Shown here: positions 1 to 11,070 of the stretch, in pieces
How positions within the stretch are numbered: position 1 is the stretch's first letter
How the letters are laid out: every line of letters begins with the position of its first letter
Origin: Lepus europaeus
Lineage: Eukaryota; Chordata; Mammalia; Lagomorpha; Leporidae
Direction of reading: 5' to 3'
Length of the DNA stretch: 64,000 nt
Assembly: GCF_033115175.1 (NCBI RefSeq)
Contig: NC_084831.1
Location: 46,036,002-46,100,001, forward strand
Notes under the pieces: model-generated
Seen by the model: only the letters and a program-made list of their open reading frames with translations
Database searches by the model: none
What the model was told of the DNA's origin: nothing
Position numbers and translations under genes: made by a program

Positions 1-105
1 CACTCTAGAATCACCCGGAAAGCTTTAACTTCCAGTTTCTAGTTAGAACGGCAGGTGTTGCCACTGTTGCACATTAACACGTGAGGCACAATGCCAAGGG
101 CTGAC

Positions 106-111
106 TTTATT
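106..111 (-). terminator. PARS2: PARS2 poly(A) signal
   Basis: TTTATT on the plus strand is AATAAA on the minus strand, about 575 nt downstream of the PARS2 stop codon. It would place the 3' end near 85-95. It is the canonical hexamer in that 3' flank. Cleavage position is inferred, not shown. Confidence 0.6.
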
Positions 112-684
112 GGAAACACATAGTAATCTCGGTGCTAGGCCGCCCCGGCGGGGCCAGGCCCATGGAGGTGGTTTTGGGGCCATCAGCCAATGCTCTCGAC
201 TCTCTGGAAAGCTTAGATGCTGCAGGGCCACGGGGACCAGGTGTGCCCACTGATGGCTGTGGCCAGATGGGGAAACTGAGGCAGCGAGGGGCTGCATCAA
301 GTCACCGGCGAGGTGGTGGCAGTCAGATCACCTGATTCTCCCACACTCAGCTCAACTTCTCAGTGGAGGGGGCCTGGAGGGCCTGTTCTCCAGACCGAAT
401 GCAGCCAACAGCCCATGACCAGACTGTGTTGTGTGTGTGTGGGTCCCTTTGGCCATCAGCCTCTGCCATCCGACACGAGGGAAGCTCTCAGTTCCCAACA
501 GAGGCTTCGACAGTGGAATATAAAAGTGTCAACACGGGAGTCCAGAGAGGGGGATCAAGGTAAGGACTTGCGATAGGAATAATGTGACCAGTGACTGGCT
601 CCAAGTGGGTTTCGCGAACACGGTCTCCTTGTTGGTGAGCCTGAACAAGCATAGGCGCACGCAGTGCCTGGCTGTACCCGGGGC

Positions 685-2121
685 CTACACAACCTGCACG
701 GGGGTCAGTAAGTCCAGGACTCCCTCTCTGGTGAGGAAGAGCTGCTCCCCCGTGTTCTGACACCAAACCTCAAAACAGGCAGGCTCCTCCAGGGCCCGCT
801 TGCCCGCAACCACCACAAAGGGGTAGCCCAGCTTGTCGGCGTCCTTCAGCCTGCTTCCAATGGTCAGGTGGGTCCTGTCGTCCAGCACGAGCTCCCCACG
901 CAGCTGGGGCACCGCCTCTGTGATGTGGTCATACAGGCGCTCCGTGAGCTCTGTGGCCGCCGCCTCCTTGCTGCCCTTCTTAGGGGGGATGAGGCAGACC
1001 TGGTAAGGGGCCAGGAGGCCCGGCCAGCGAACGCTGTCCTCTGTAGCTAGGACTTCGATGGCGGCAGCCAAGATCCGGGACACACCCAAGCCGTAGCACC
1101 CCATTTCGGCCAGGCACGGCTTGCCCTCGGCATTGGTGAACTGGGCACTGAAGATGGAGGAGTACTTGGTGCCCAGGTAAAACGTGTGCCCCACCTCGAT
1201 GCCCCTGGTTTCTGTGAGTGGGCTCTGGCACGTGGGGCAGTGTGTCTGCGATGAGTCCAGTGTCTCCACGTTGGCCGAGAAGCTGCAGCTGGGACACACT
1301 GCCAGCCGGTCCTCCCCAACCTCCACTGGCAGCTGGAACTCGTGTGACATCGTGCCGCCGATGCTGCCCACGTCGGCCTGGGCCTTGATGACCTGCAGCC
1401 CCAGCCTGCGGAAGAGGCTACGGTAGGCATCACACACCAGGCTGTAGGTCTGCCGGGCGGCCTCTGGGGAGGAGTCGAAGGTGTACATATCCTTCATGTA
1501 GAACTCCCGGCCCCGGAGAAGCCCAAAGCGGGGCCTGGGCTCGTCCCGAAACTTCCTCGTCACTTGGTATAGCAGGAATGGAAGCTGCTTGTAGGACAGG
1601 TTCTTCTGGGAGGCGACCAGGGCTGTGACGACTTCTTCGTGAGTGGGTCCCAGGCAGTACTCCTTGCCGTGTCTGTCTTGAAGTCTGAGCAGCTCCTTGC
1701 CCATCAAGTCCCACCGCTGGGTGGCTCGCCAGAGCTCCGCCGGGCTGAGGCTGGGCAGGCTGACCTTCTGCCCCCCCACAGCCTGCATCTCCTGGTCTAT
1801 CAGCCGCACAAGCTTCTCCAGGGCCCGGACGGTGTAGGGCAGGAGGTGGTAACAGCCGGGGCTTGCTGGGAGGATCAGGCCCACCTGCAGCATCAGCCGC
1901 TGGCTCCTGCAGGTCAGCTCGCCAGATCTGCCCTCCAGGGAGAGCGCCTGGTCTTCCCGCAGGTTCTGTGGCTGGAAGATGCGAGAAAGGAGCAAGCGCT
2001 GCCCGCTCCCTGGGCCGCAGTGGTGAGACCTGCAGGGCGTGCGTCCCGAGAGCTGGCGGCTGCAAGTGGAGAGGGCGCTGAGGGTGGGCAACGCTCTGCA
2101 TCTTGCTAGCAGCCCTTCCAT
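685..2121 (-). CDS. PARS2: PARS2, mitochondrial prolyl-tRNA synthetase
   Basis: Charges mitochondrial tRNA-Pro with proline in the matrix. The single coding exon gives 478 residues (human protein about 475). It is a bacterial-type class II ProRS. The GPTHEE proline-site motif is at about 158-163, motif 2 (FRDEPRPRFG...GREFYMKD) at about 191-211, and motif 3 (GCYGLGVSR) at about 341-349. A CPSC/CPTC pair of cysteine knuckles (276-279, 295-298) lies between motifs 2 and 3. The anticodon-binding domain occupies roughly 366-478. The Arg-rich, acid-poor N-terminus fits a mitochondrial presequence. The start at 2121 was chosen because the reading frame stays open upstream to 2244 but crosses a good splice acceptor at 2148/2149, and because MEGLL-CRALP matches the known family N-terminus. 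No stops or frame shifts. Recognised from family knowledge; identity very secure. Confidence 0.97.
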   Translation of the reverse strand: MEGLLARCRALPTLSALSTCSRQLSGRTPCRSHHCGPGSGQRLLLSRIFQPQNLREDQALSLEGRSGELTCRSQRLMLQVGLILPASPGCYHLLPYTVRALEKLVRLIDQEMQAVGGQKVSLPSLSPAELWRATQRWDLMGKELLRLQDRHGKEYCLGPTHEEVVTALVASQKNLSYKQLPFLLYQVTRKFRDEPRPRFGLLRGREFYMKDMYTFDSSPEAARQTYSLVCDAYRSLFRRLGLQVIKAQADVGSIGGTMSHEFQLPVEVGEDRLAVCPSCSFSANVETLDSSQTHCPTCQSPLTETRGIEVGHTFYLGTKYSSIFSAQFTNAEGKPCLAEMGCYGLGVSRILAAAIEVLATEDSVRWPGLLAPYQVCLIPPKKGSKEAAATELTERLYDHITEAVPQLRGELVLDDRTHLTIGSRLKDADKLGYPFVVVAGKRALEEPACFEVWCQNTGEQLFLTREGVLDLLTPVQVV

Positions 2122-2148
2122 GACAGCCCAGCAGGAGAGGAACTGCAC
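2122..2148 (-). other. PARS2: PARS2 exon 2 5'UTR and splice acceptor
   Basis: On the minus strand a pyrimidine tract ending TTTTGCTCCAG stops at 2149. The exon therefore begins at 2148, 27 nt before the ATG. The PARS2 coding sequence then sits wholly in the second exon, with the first exon non-coding in the CpG island near 6.4 kb, as in other mammals. Confidence 0.75.
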
Positions 2149-2353
2149 CTGGAGCAAAAGAGCCACGTGGGAATGACGTAACTGGGTTCCAACACCATGA
2201 AGGCGCCAGCACACCTGAGGACAGCCACTGATTCGCAGAGGCAAATCCTCCCATTTCTAATAACCTATCAGGTCACAGCTTTACTTACTTCTCACAACCT
2301 CTTACTTCCATTAAAAGAAAACTCAGTATTTTTCTATTATAGAAACCTATCAA

Positions 2354-2674
2354 GTGGCCACCATTGTGGCAAAGCAGGTCAAGCTGCTGGCTGTGGTCCA
2401 GCATCCCATATGACCACCAGTTGGTGTCCCGGTTGCTCCACTTCCCAGCCAGCTCCCCGCTGTGTGCCTGGGAAGGCAGCGGAAAATGGCTCAAGTGCTT
2501 GGGCCCCTGCACCCATATGGAGTTCTAGGCTCCTAGCTTCAGCCTGGCCCAGCCTTGGCTGTTGTGGACATTTGGGGAGTACACCAACAGATGGAAGGTT
2601 TCTCTCTGTCTCCCCTGACCCCCAAACTCTGTAACTCTGTCTTTAAACAGAAAAAAAAAACCTTAAAAAAAAAA
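2354..2674 (+). repeat. C SINE, diverged
   Basis: tRNA-like head 'ccattgtggcaaagcaggt', body with 'gcccaggaaggcagc'-like and 'cattTGGGGAGT' segments, and an A-rich tail at 2650-2674. Approximate borders. Confidence 0.85.
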
Positions 2675-2681
2675 TAACAAT

Positions 2682-2996
2682 AGTTGGGCATTGTGATGTA
2701 GCAGGTTAGGCCACAGCTTGGGATGCCTGCATCCCATCCTGGACCACCAGTTCAAGTCCTGCTGCTCTGCTTTCGATCCAGTTCCCTACAGATGTGCCTG
2801 GGAAGGCAGCACAAGATGGCCCAAGTGCTTGGGCCCCTGCACCCACATGGGAGACCCGGATGGAGTTCCTGATGTCTGACTTTGACCTGAACAAGCCCCA
2901 GCTGTTGCAAGCATGTGGGAACAAAGCAGCATATGGAATATCTCTGTTTCTGTCACTCTGCATTCCAAATAAACCAGTCTTTAAAAAAAAAAAAAA
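2682..2996 (+). repeat. C SINE, diverged
   Basis: Head 'gttgggcattgtgatgtagcaggtta', body with 'ctgcacccacatgggagacc', and tail 'aaataaaccagtctttaaaaa'. It follows the previous SINE in the same orientation. Confidence 0.85.
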
Positions 2997-3148
2997 GGCA
3001 ACCTAGCACGCTGTGGAGAAACAGCATTGTGTGGTGACTGCAGAGGCTCTGGAATCAGACAGCCTGGGTCCCAGGCAGGGTTCCCTCTGGCTGTTCCCCG
3101 GTAGCCTAGGACACAGCTCGGTGCTGTTTCTTCAGCTGCAGTGGTAAG

Positions 3149-3484
3149 AACAGCAGGAGGCCGGCGCCATGGCTTAACAGGCTAATCCTCCGCCTTGCAG
3201 CGCCGGCACACCGGGTTCTGCCCCTCTTCCAGGCCAGCTCTCTGCTATGGCCCGGGAAGGCAGTGGAGGATGGCCCAAGTCCTTAGGCCCTGCACCCGCA
3301 TGGGAGACCAGGAGAAGCACCTGGCTCCTGCCTTCGGATCAGCGTGATGAGCCGGCTGCAGCGGCCACTGGACGGTGAACCAACGGCAAAAAGGAAGACC
3401 TTTCTCTCTGTCTCTCTCTCTATCCACTCTGCCTGTCAAAAAAAAAACAAACAAACAAACAAACAAAAAAAAAAAACAGCAGGA
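3149..3484 (+). repeat. Young-subfamily C SINE with exact target-site duplication
   Basis: Head 'ggccggcgccatggcttaacaggctaatcctccgcc' type, with the diagnostic 'aggctaatcc' and 'gaaccaacggcaaaaaggaag' segments that differ from the other copies, and a CAAA-rich tail. AACAGCAGGA is repeated exactly at 3149-3158 and 3475-3484, marking a target-site duplication. Insertion looks recent and intact. Confidence 0.88.
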
Positions 3485-3589
3485 CCGACCTTACAGGTTT
3501 ATTGTGGGAATTCAGAAGCGCTGGGGAAAGTTCTCAGAACAGTATCTGGCACTTAACCATCAATGTTGGCTACTGTTACTATTACAGAA

Positions 3590-3808
3590 AACGGGGCCGG
3601 GGAGTGGGGGGAGCAGGCAGCAGGAGATGGCTCAAGCACTTGGGTCCCTGCCACTGGAGTGGGAGACTCAGATGGAGTCGGGAGCGCCTGGCTCAGGCCT
3701 GGCCCAGCCCCAACTGTTACAGATGTTTGGGGAGCGAGCCAGCAAATGGGAGGTCTCTCTCCGCCTTTAAATACAAAATGAAAATAAATGTTTTCTAAAA
3801 ATTAGGAG
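3590..3808 (+). repeat. C SINE, internally deleted
   Basis: Head 'ggggccgggg' joins directly to the mid-body '...gcaggagatggctcaagcacttgggtccc', then continues to 'gaaaataaatgttttct'. The central tRNA-related part is missing. Confidence 0.7.
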
Positions 3809-3819
3809 GGAAAAAACAG

Positions 3820-5480
3820 CTTTCTGTTGCTCTTAGAATAAAGCCTAAGCCTCTGACTTCAGCCCCATCTGAGCAGGCCTCCTCTGATCACTCGCCCCCT
3901 AGAGAACACATCCACCTGTCCTGCAGGCCTCAGGGCTACCATCCTGGGCTCTAGAAGCCTTCCTTGTCCCACTCCCCAGCCCCCGAAGCCTGGCTCCTCC
4001 TGCACAGCCACTGTCACTTACCAGTCCCTTCCCAGCTGTCCTGGGGCGGGCTGCTCATCAGGCTGCCTGTCTTTCCCCACAGGATCCTCTGTGCAGGCAA
4101 AGACCACCTCCAGCTTGCTCCCCCTGTATCCTCAGCACATGCAGAGGCTAACCTGACATTGTCCAGTGAGTGCGTATGTTCCTCTATGTGGCACAGAATA
4201 GCCACACGTGGCTAACAGCAATACGCTATCAGAAATGATTCTCCTACCACAGAGTTGCCGGCTTTCTCTGTTGTACACAATCTACAATGAACAGAAGGCT
4301 TCTCTTTTGTTATATATTTGGGAGAGATCTTCAGGAATGGAATGAATTGAGTCACAGGGTATAAACTCATTTAAGGTTCTTGATTTGGGTTGCCAAGCGG
4401 AGGAGTCCCTCTGCCTCCCAGCGCAGCCCATGGAGCAGAGTCCCCGGCAGTGCTGAGAATGGCCACGGATCGTCAGAGCTCTGGGAGCTGGGCCCCTAGC
4501 TGGTCACCGTCAGCCTTCAGCTGCCCGGGGCCTCCGGCTGGCCCCCTCCAACCTCACGCGACCCCACCCAATTTCTCTGTGCACTGCACAAACATTAGGA
4601 ACTGGGGAGGCACTGCCTAGTGCACAGCCCTACTGTGGTTTCGTGGCAAAGTCTGGGCCACGGAGGTGAGACGCACGGCAGATTCACGCCTGGCGCCATC
4701 CAACCGCACTTGTGGTCCAACCACAGACCCCAAGCCAGTGAATCCTTCACCCTTGACTCTTAAAGCAAGTGACCCTGTTCAAGACCTCCCTCAAGTCTGA
4801 CTCCCTGCTGGTCCTAACTGCCTCAACCCTGGGTTAACCCTCCAGTACCACCTGCTGCATTATAGCAGCCCAGCGGCCTTGGAATATAACCGAGCACCAC
4901 GGCTACTGGTGGGGCAGCCCAACTCCAGTGTTCACCAGGCGTGGCTGTGGGCAGAGAAATGTGTATTTCTAACACGTTCCCAGGCGTGCAGGCACTACCA
5001 GGCCAGGAGCCAGTGTGTGCACCTGCATGGATTTAGATTGTAAGCTCCATGAGGGCAGGGACCATGTCTACTTTATTCCCGGCTGTATCTGCAGCTTCCA
5101 GCAGTGTCTGGACACAGAGCATTCTCAGTAAACGCTCTGGGAACAATGAATTGAATAATTCTTGACCCCGTCAGTCCAGTCTCCATAACACAGCTAAAAA
5201 ATAGCTGACCCAACCACTGCCCAGCTCAGACTCCATTAATGGCTCCCCACCATCACGGTCTTGGAATGGCACCAAAGCCATTCATATTTTGATCCAAACA
5301 CACCTCCTCCAGCTCCTTATCCCGCCATTGCGCTAACATGCCCCACACAGCTCACTGTTCCAGGAACAGGCCAGCCTTCCCCAACACTAGCAACCTGAAC
5401 TCATCGTTCAAGCCTCACTTATTCCAAGAAGCTTTCTCCAACCCATTGCAACACAGAAGGCACCCCTTTCTCTGTGCTCC
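3820..5480. repeat. LINE-2-like relics (discontinuous)
   Basis: Three blocks resemble the 3' part of ancient L2 elements: 3820-4180 ('ataaagcctaagcctctgacttcag'), 5036-5160 ('tgtaagctccatgagggcaggga...agtaaacgctctggg'), and 5210-5480 ('ttattccaagaagctttctccaa'). Family call is from pattern memory only. Confidence 0.5.
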
Positions 5481-6259
5481 CATCACACACCTCTTTATGG
5501 CGGCCTGTATTGGGACAGGTTGGCAGTAATTCCCAACTAGGTGAGAAGCTGTGTGCACCAGGCATTGGGAATGAGCGTTTTGTGTCTTTGCCTTCCAGCA
5601 AGCTACCAGTTCACGGGGTTTTGTACATTTTTACATTTCAGGAGCTGGCACAACATCCAATATTTACATTCTTAATGTTTCCTGCCGAGCAAAGCAAGTG
5701 CCTGCAATGGTATAATTACTGGAATAACTTAAATAAGAGCTTGGAGCCCCGTTCTCAGACTCCTCGGTTTACACACAGAACTGGCATCACCGGAAGTTTC
5801 CAAGGCCTTGCACAGACCACACACCCAAGAGTAACTCAAGAGTCCAGCGCTTCAGACTGGCAAGAGCCCGAGTCATTCGATCACTACCATTTAGCAAGCA
5901 CCTCCTCTGTGCGAGCCTGTCACCCCTGCTCGTGTTAGGAAGGGTCTCTGATCACGGTGCCCCTCGAGCCCATCACGAAAGCTGCACAAACTGCTGTTAT
6001 TATGCCCAACTCCCAAAGGGCGGCTCCGAGGCAAAGCCACGGGTGTCAGGTGCCACAGCCAAGGAGGGCAGGGGCACACCTCTAACGCCAGGTCCCGCCT
6101 CCAAATGCCAGTTTCCCTCCCGGAGCACACTGCGTAAAACTGCACTAGAAACCTCATCCCCGGTTCCCTGTGAGAACCCGGCCCATGCACCCCACTCCCC
6201 GGACCTCGGCCTGCCCACACGTAAAACGGGAAGTCGGCTCAGGCACCAGAGATCCCCGA

Positions 6260-6690
6260 GGTGACTCTCCTCACGCCCCGCGGACCACGCGGAAGCGCGG
6301 GAACAACGGAGGAAATCGAGAGGAGCACTTTCGAGAGTCTACGTGATTGACACCCGCCCCAGTGCCAGGAAGGGATGCACGCGGGAAGAGCCTGGTCTCC
6401 CGCTCAGCCTCGCTTCACCCCACCGCCCGGCCCGTCTCGCTGGCCCACGCTCACCGACTGCACCGCCCGGCGACCGCGGCGCCGGGCCAGTGCGCAGGCG
6501 CCAGAGGCCCCCAAGCCCCACCTCCCGTTTTTCTCGCCAATCGCAAGGCCGGCTCGCAGGGGCGGGGGCGGGGCCACTGGGGCCCGTCCCCACTCTAAAC
6601 CCGCGTAAAGGTTTCCGGAAGTTTAGCCAAAGAGAGAGAGGACCCGAATGGGCAGCCATGAGGAATTACCGTTCCGGAAGTGCCCTCTAG
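6260..6690 (-). promoter_or_regulatory. PARS2: CpG-island promoter and candidate first exon of PARS2
   Basis: GC- and CpG-rich block in otherwise ordinary sequence. Minus-strand CAGTCG|GTGAGC is a good donor (exon end about 6455), suggesting a short non-coding first exon ending there. Behind it are an NRF-1-like TGCGCAGGCGC (6491-6501), an inverted CCAAT box (6537-6541), GC boxes (about 6558-6576) and two CCGGAAGT ETS/GABP motifs (6615-6622, 6674-6681). This set is typical of TATA-less promoters of nuclear genes for mitochondrial proteins. Assignment to PARS2 rests on strand, distance and donor; transcription start unknown. Confidence 0.65.
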
Positions 6691-7129
6691 GAATTAGGGA
6701 GGTGTAACTCTGTGGTCAAAGCCGACCTCTTAGGATTTGCGTTAGGCCCCGCCCACTCAGGACTAGGCTGGCGCCCTGTGTAACCATGACAACACCCTGG
6801 GAACGCGTTTTCTAATCCACGCTGCCTTAACAGACTCAATATAAATAACTCAAATTGTGACTATCTGGGAAAAGGCACCTTTATTACAATGCCCGAGACA
6901 TCTTTAAAACACGATCCAAATTTTAATGCACGAAGCATTTTTTGAGCTCCTTCTGTGTGTGGATCCCTGTTGTGGACCCTGTAAATAGTGAGCAGAAAGA
7001 CAAGATGCCGGCATTCAATGCATCTAGAGATGACGTAGCCAATAAGACAATACAGTGATATTTAAGCAGGGCTGAGTTTAAAGAACTCAATGATCAGGGT
7101 AAATAGTATTGTGTAGTGCAATTAATTTT

Positions 7130-7330
7130 TAAAAGATTATTTTTATTTATTTATTTATTTGAAAGGCAGAGTTACAGAGAGAGCTAGACAAAAAGAGATC
7201 TTCCATCCACTGAAGCCAGGACATGGGAGCTTCTTCTGGGTCTCCCACAGGGATGCAGGGGCCTAAGCACTCTGGCTGTCTTCCAGTGGCTTCCCAGGTG
7301 CGTTAGCAGGGAGCTGGATTGTTAGTGGTG
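7130..7330 (-). repeat. C SINE, truncated
   Basis: Inverted tail 'aaaagattatttttatttatttattt' followed by 'gaaaggcagagttacagagag' and 'gcagggagctggatt'. The tRNA-like head is missing. Confidence 0.75.
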
Positions 7331-8418
7331 TTAAGGTAGCTAGGTAGAAAATAGCCTGTGTGTGTAAGAGGAGCCAAAGAAAATGAGAAGTTTTAAAGAA
7401 AATAACCATGTTCAATGGAACAAGGACATAAGTCTTGAAAGCAGGGCCCGGCCTCTTGTCTGTGTCCCCCAGCCCAAGGTGTCCTTACCTGTCCTTGATC
7501 AAAAGGAAGTCAGTGAATTGAGGGAGTGATGCTGCTGGCCTGCAAGTTTAGAATCCCTGGACTGCAGGAGTTATTTGCTTCTCCAATAGGTAGGAACTCT
7601 GATGGCCGCTCTTGTCCAGAGGGCTTTGTTTAGGGGAATTCTACATCAAAAACCCCCCACCCACACCTTCCCAGAAGAGGGAGGAGGGGAGAAGAAACAG
7701 GGATCCACCCTCATGTCCATAAAAACCCCAGTCTGAGTGCAGACTGGGCCCCCGGCCCTTTACCGAGACACTGCCTGGTCCAACAGGTGAAGGAATTTCT
7801 GTCTCTTCACTTTTCCCAACAAACCATGCTCAGATCGCCTTCTCGTCTGCTCGTCACTGGCCACGTACTTCCTTGTTGATAGAACACCTTGTCGGGGTTC
7901 AGATCAGTGGTAAAATTACTGTGAGGTGCTGGGGGAGACTTCGCATCCAGAAAGTCCTCCACGCAGCAACGCCCCAGAAAAGGTGTGGGGAGGAGGAGGA
8001 GGGCCCACGGGCGGCTTCCCTGTAAGCTGCGGTCGGGGTGCAGCCTGGGCTCCCAGGTCTTCACTGAGATGCCGCCTGGTCTGTCAGCTGCACTTTCTTC
8101 ACTGTTTCTCTTCTCTAAACTTGGCTACCTCATTTTCCACTACTCTGTCTGCGTCCAGCATCTTTCTTGCACAGAGACAAGAACCGACGAGCAGCTGAGC
8201 CCTGGTAGTGCTGCAGGAGAACCGGTGAGAGAGTCCGGGTCTGGGCCCTGGTGTCGACAGAAGAGAAGTAGAAGAGAAGGTTCTGTTAGGTAAGAAAAAC
8301 AAAGCCTCCCAGTCTCCGGGTATGTGTATGTGGTTACCATGTTATCTCCAAGGAGCAAAGGTAGTGGTTACACATTGGCTACTGTAAAGATTGAGTCTTT
8401 TTGTTTGTTTGTTTTTGT

Positions 8419-8727
8419 TTAAAAAGATTTATTTGAAAGTCAGAGTTACACACAGAGAGGAGAGAAGTCTTCCATCTACTGGTTCACTCCCCAAATGGCC
8501 GCCACAGCCAGAGCTGGGCTGATCTGAAGCCAGGAGCCAGGAGTTTCTTCCAGGTCTCGCACATGGGTGCAGGGGTCCAAGCACTTGGGCCATCCTCCGC
8601 TGCTTTCCCAAGAGCATTAGCAGGGAGCTGGATCAGAGGTGGAGCAGTCGGGACTCAAACCGGCTCCCATATGGGATACCCGCACTGCAGGTGATGGCTA
8701 TATCTGCTACGCCACAGTGCCGGCCCC
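8419..8727 (-). repeat. C SINE, full length
   Basis: Runs from 'aaaaagatttatttgaaagtcagagtt' to 'cacagtgccggcccc', the reverse complement of the SINE head. Essentially complete. Confidence 0.9.
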
Positions 8728-8907
8728 TGAAGGCTGAGTCTTAACAGAGCCCTTTCTAGCTTGTTTTTTTCGAAACCTAGATCTTGTCATCATTGATAAG
8801 CCTTTGTCACAAGGGGCTTCCCCCTGTTCTGTTTAGTGTGTACTGCTGCGAAGGAGCTGTGGGTGGCACTAGTCTGGCCTGCTTTTAGCCCTGGGCTCCC
8901 TCAGCAA

Positions 8908-9190
8908 CATTTATTTTACATTTGGAGGGCAGAGAGACAGAGATCTCCCATCCACTGTCCATTCCCCACGTGCCTGAAATAGCCAGGGGTCGGCTGGGAG
9001 TTGGGGACTGTATCTGGGGCTCTCACATGGACCCACCTACTTGAGCCATCGCCTGCTGCCTTCCAGGGTCTGCATCAGCAGATGGGTGGAATCGGGACCA
9101 GAGACCCAAACCCAGGCACCCCAGTATGGGGTATGGGCATCTCAAGAGAGGCTCGGCGGCTGTGCCTGTCCCACACATGGTACACATCGA
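8908..9190 (-). repeat. Older, diverged lagomorph SINE
   Basis: 'catttattttacatttggagggcagagagacagagatctcccatcc', then 'gcatcagcagatgggtggaatcgggacc'. It is related to the C family but strongly diverged, like the copies at 44.3-44.9 kb. Confidence 0.5.
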
Positions 9191-9237
9191 CTGAAATATC
9201 ACACTGTACCTTGCCAATGCCTGTAGGTATTCTTTTT

Positions 9238-9370
9238 TTAAAGATTTTATTTATTTATTTAAAAATCAGAGTTATAGACAGTGAGAGGGAGACAGAAAGA
9301 AAGGTCTTCCATCTGCTGGTTCACCCCCCCAAATATCCGCAGCTGCCGAAGCTGGGCAGATCTGAAGCCG
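9238..9370 (-). repeat. C SINE 3' half, truncated at the next SINE
   Basis: Inverted tail and body up to 'gggcagatctgaagccggg', then cut off abruptly where a plus-oriented C SINE begins without its first bases. The two half-elements are fused head side to head side. Confidence 0.75.
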
Positions 9371-9682
9371 GGAAAGTGGGTAAAGGCGCTGCCTGCAGTG
9401 CCGGCATCCTGTATGGGCACTGCTTCAAGTCCTGGCTGCTCCTCTTCTGATCCAGCTCTCTCTGCTATGGCCTGGGAAAGCAATAGAAGATGGCCCAAAT
9501 GCTTGGGTCCCTGCACCCGTGTCAGAGATCCGGAAGAAGCTCCTGGCTTCTGGCTTTGGATCAGCATAGCTCCAGCCATTGCAGCCATTTGCGGAGTCAA
9601 CCAACAGATGGACAACCTCTCTCTGCCTCTACCTCTCTGTAACTCTGCCTTTAAAATAAATAAGTAAATCTTAAAAGAAAAG
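9371..9682 (+). repeat. C SINE, slightly 5' truncated
   Basis: Begins at 'aaagtgggtaaaggcgctgcctgcagtgccggcatcc', without the first about 20 bases of the head, and ends at 'aaataaataagtaaatcttaaaag'. Confidence 0.85.
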
Positions 9683-9887
9683 AAAGAAATGAAGGAAGGG
9701 AGGAATCTGCATTCCTTACAGCTCCTAACACAGACCGGAGCTGTGGTTCTCAACCTTGACTGCACTGATTCACCATGCTCACCCTTCCCCTTAATCACCC
9801 CAGGGCTCAGTAGTTTAGGGTGCCCTCCAGAATGATTCTTTTTTTTTTTTAAATAAACCCTCCGTTTATTAATTGATTTTCTTTCTT

Positions 9888-10215
9888 TTTTTTTTTTAAA
9901 GATTTGTTTATTTGAAAGTCAGAGTTACACACAGAGAGAGGAGAGGCAGAGAGAGAGGTCTGCCATCCTCTGATTCACTCCCCAATTGGCCACAATGGCC
10001 GGAGCTGCGCTGATCCGAAGCCAGGAGCCAGGATCTTCCTCCGAGTCTCCCATGCAGGGGCAGGAGCCCAAGGACTTGGGCCATCTTCTACTGCTTTCCC
10101 AGGCCACAACAGAGAGCTGGATCAGAAGTAGAGCAGCTGGGTCTTGAACCGGCACCCATACGGGATGGCAGCACTACAGGCAGTGGCTTTACCCACTACA
10201 CCACAGTGCCAGCCC
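9888..10215 (-). repeat. C SINE, full length
   Basis: 'taaagatttgtttatttgaaagtcagagtt' through to 'caccacagtgccagcccc'. Complete copy. Confidence 0.9.
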
Positions 10216-11070
10216 CAACTCCAGAATGATTCTTACACCTGAGTTCCATGGCTGGCCCCCAGGAAAGGCACCTGACAGCCTGGGGAGGGGGCCAGGGCGC
10301 ATGGCGCAGCGTGCTGTTCTTAGGGGCAGCGCATGGCTGGACCAGAGCCGTTTGTGCCTGAGAGCCTGGCTTGTCCTGCACAGAGGTGCTGTGGCTCCCT
10401 TTGCCCAGGGAGCCCAGTGCCAGAGGCTTCCTCTGCCAGATGCACCCACTCCTCGCCTTCGGGGACAGGGTCAGTCTTCTGAATGCCTAGGACCCACGTG
10501 GCCAAAGTTGCCTTCCCTCTCTCCCCATTCCCCAAGCACACACATCCCTTCTGATATTGGAAAAGCCAGGTGGTGTCCTCCACACCCTGAGGTGTTAATT
10601 ATTTCTCAATTAGCCATTCTGGGCTGTGGAGTAGTGCAGCGTGGAGAGACCTAATGGCTTGTGGGGTTTGCGCACCCCACATCTTCAGAGCACTTGCCAG
10701 CGGTAACTAATTCGTGCTCACGGCCCCTCAGGAGGCTGAGGCTGGCCCCGAGCTGCACCTTGCTGTGGGTCTGCAGCCCCTGCCAAGGCAACCATGGTCA
10801 CAGGACATTTGCTCCCCACTGAGAAAGTCCTTGGTGATGGAGACCCCAGGGTCATAAAGATCCAGGATGTAGCTCTGTGGCTGCTACCACCTTGCTGTGC
10901 AAACTTTCCATCAGTCCAGGAAGCAGCAATTTATTGGATGCCAGTGATTTATCAGAGCTCATTCATAAGCAAAGCCCTATGAGTCTCCCCACACCAAGAA
11001 AAAAAAAAACCCACACAGAGAAATTCATTCATTCACTTACTTATTAGTCATCACAAAGAAAATGAGAGAG

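Larger units (their letters stand above)
2149..6454 (-). other. PARS2: PARS2 intron 1 (inferred)
   Basis: Holds four plus-oriented C SINEs between 2.35 and 3.8 kb, then LINE-2-like relics (about 3820-4180, 5036-5160, 5210-5480). The stretch 4200-5030 shows no recognisable gene or repeat. No coding signal seen. Confidence 0.55.

Noticed and set aside
2122-2244. In-frame upstream extension of PARS2 by 41 codons
   Set aside because: A splice acceptor (TTTTGCTCCAG) ends at 2149 within it, and known PARS2 proteins begin at the MEGLL methionine.
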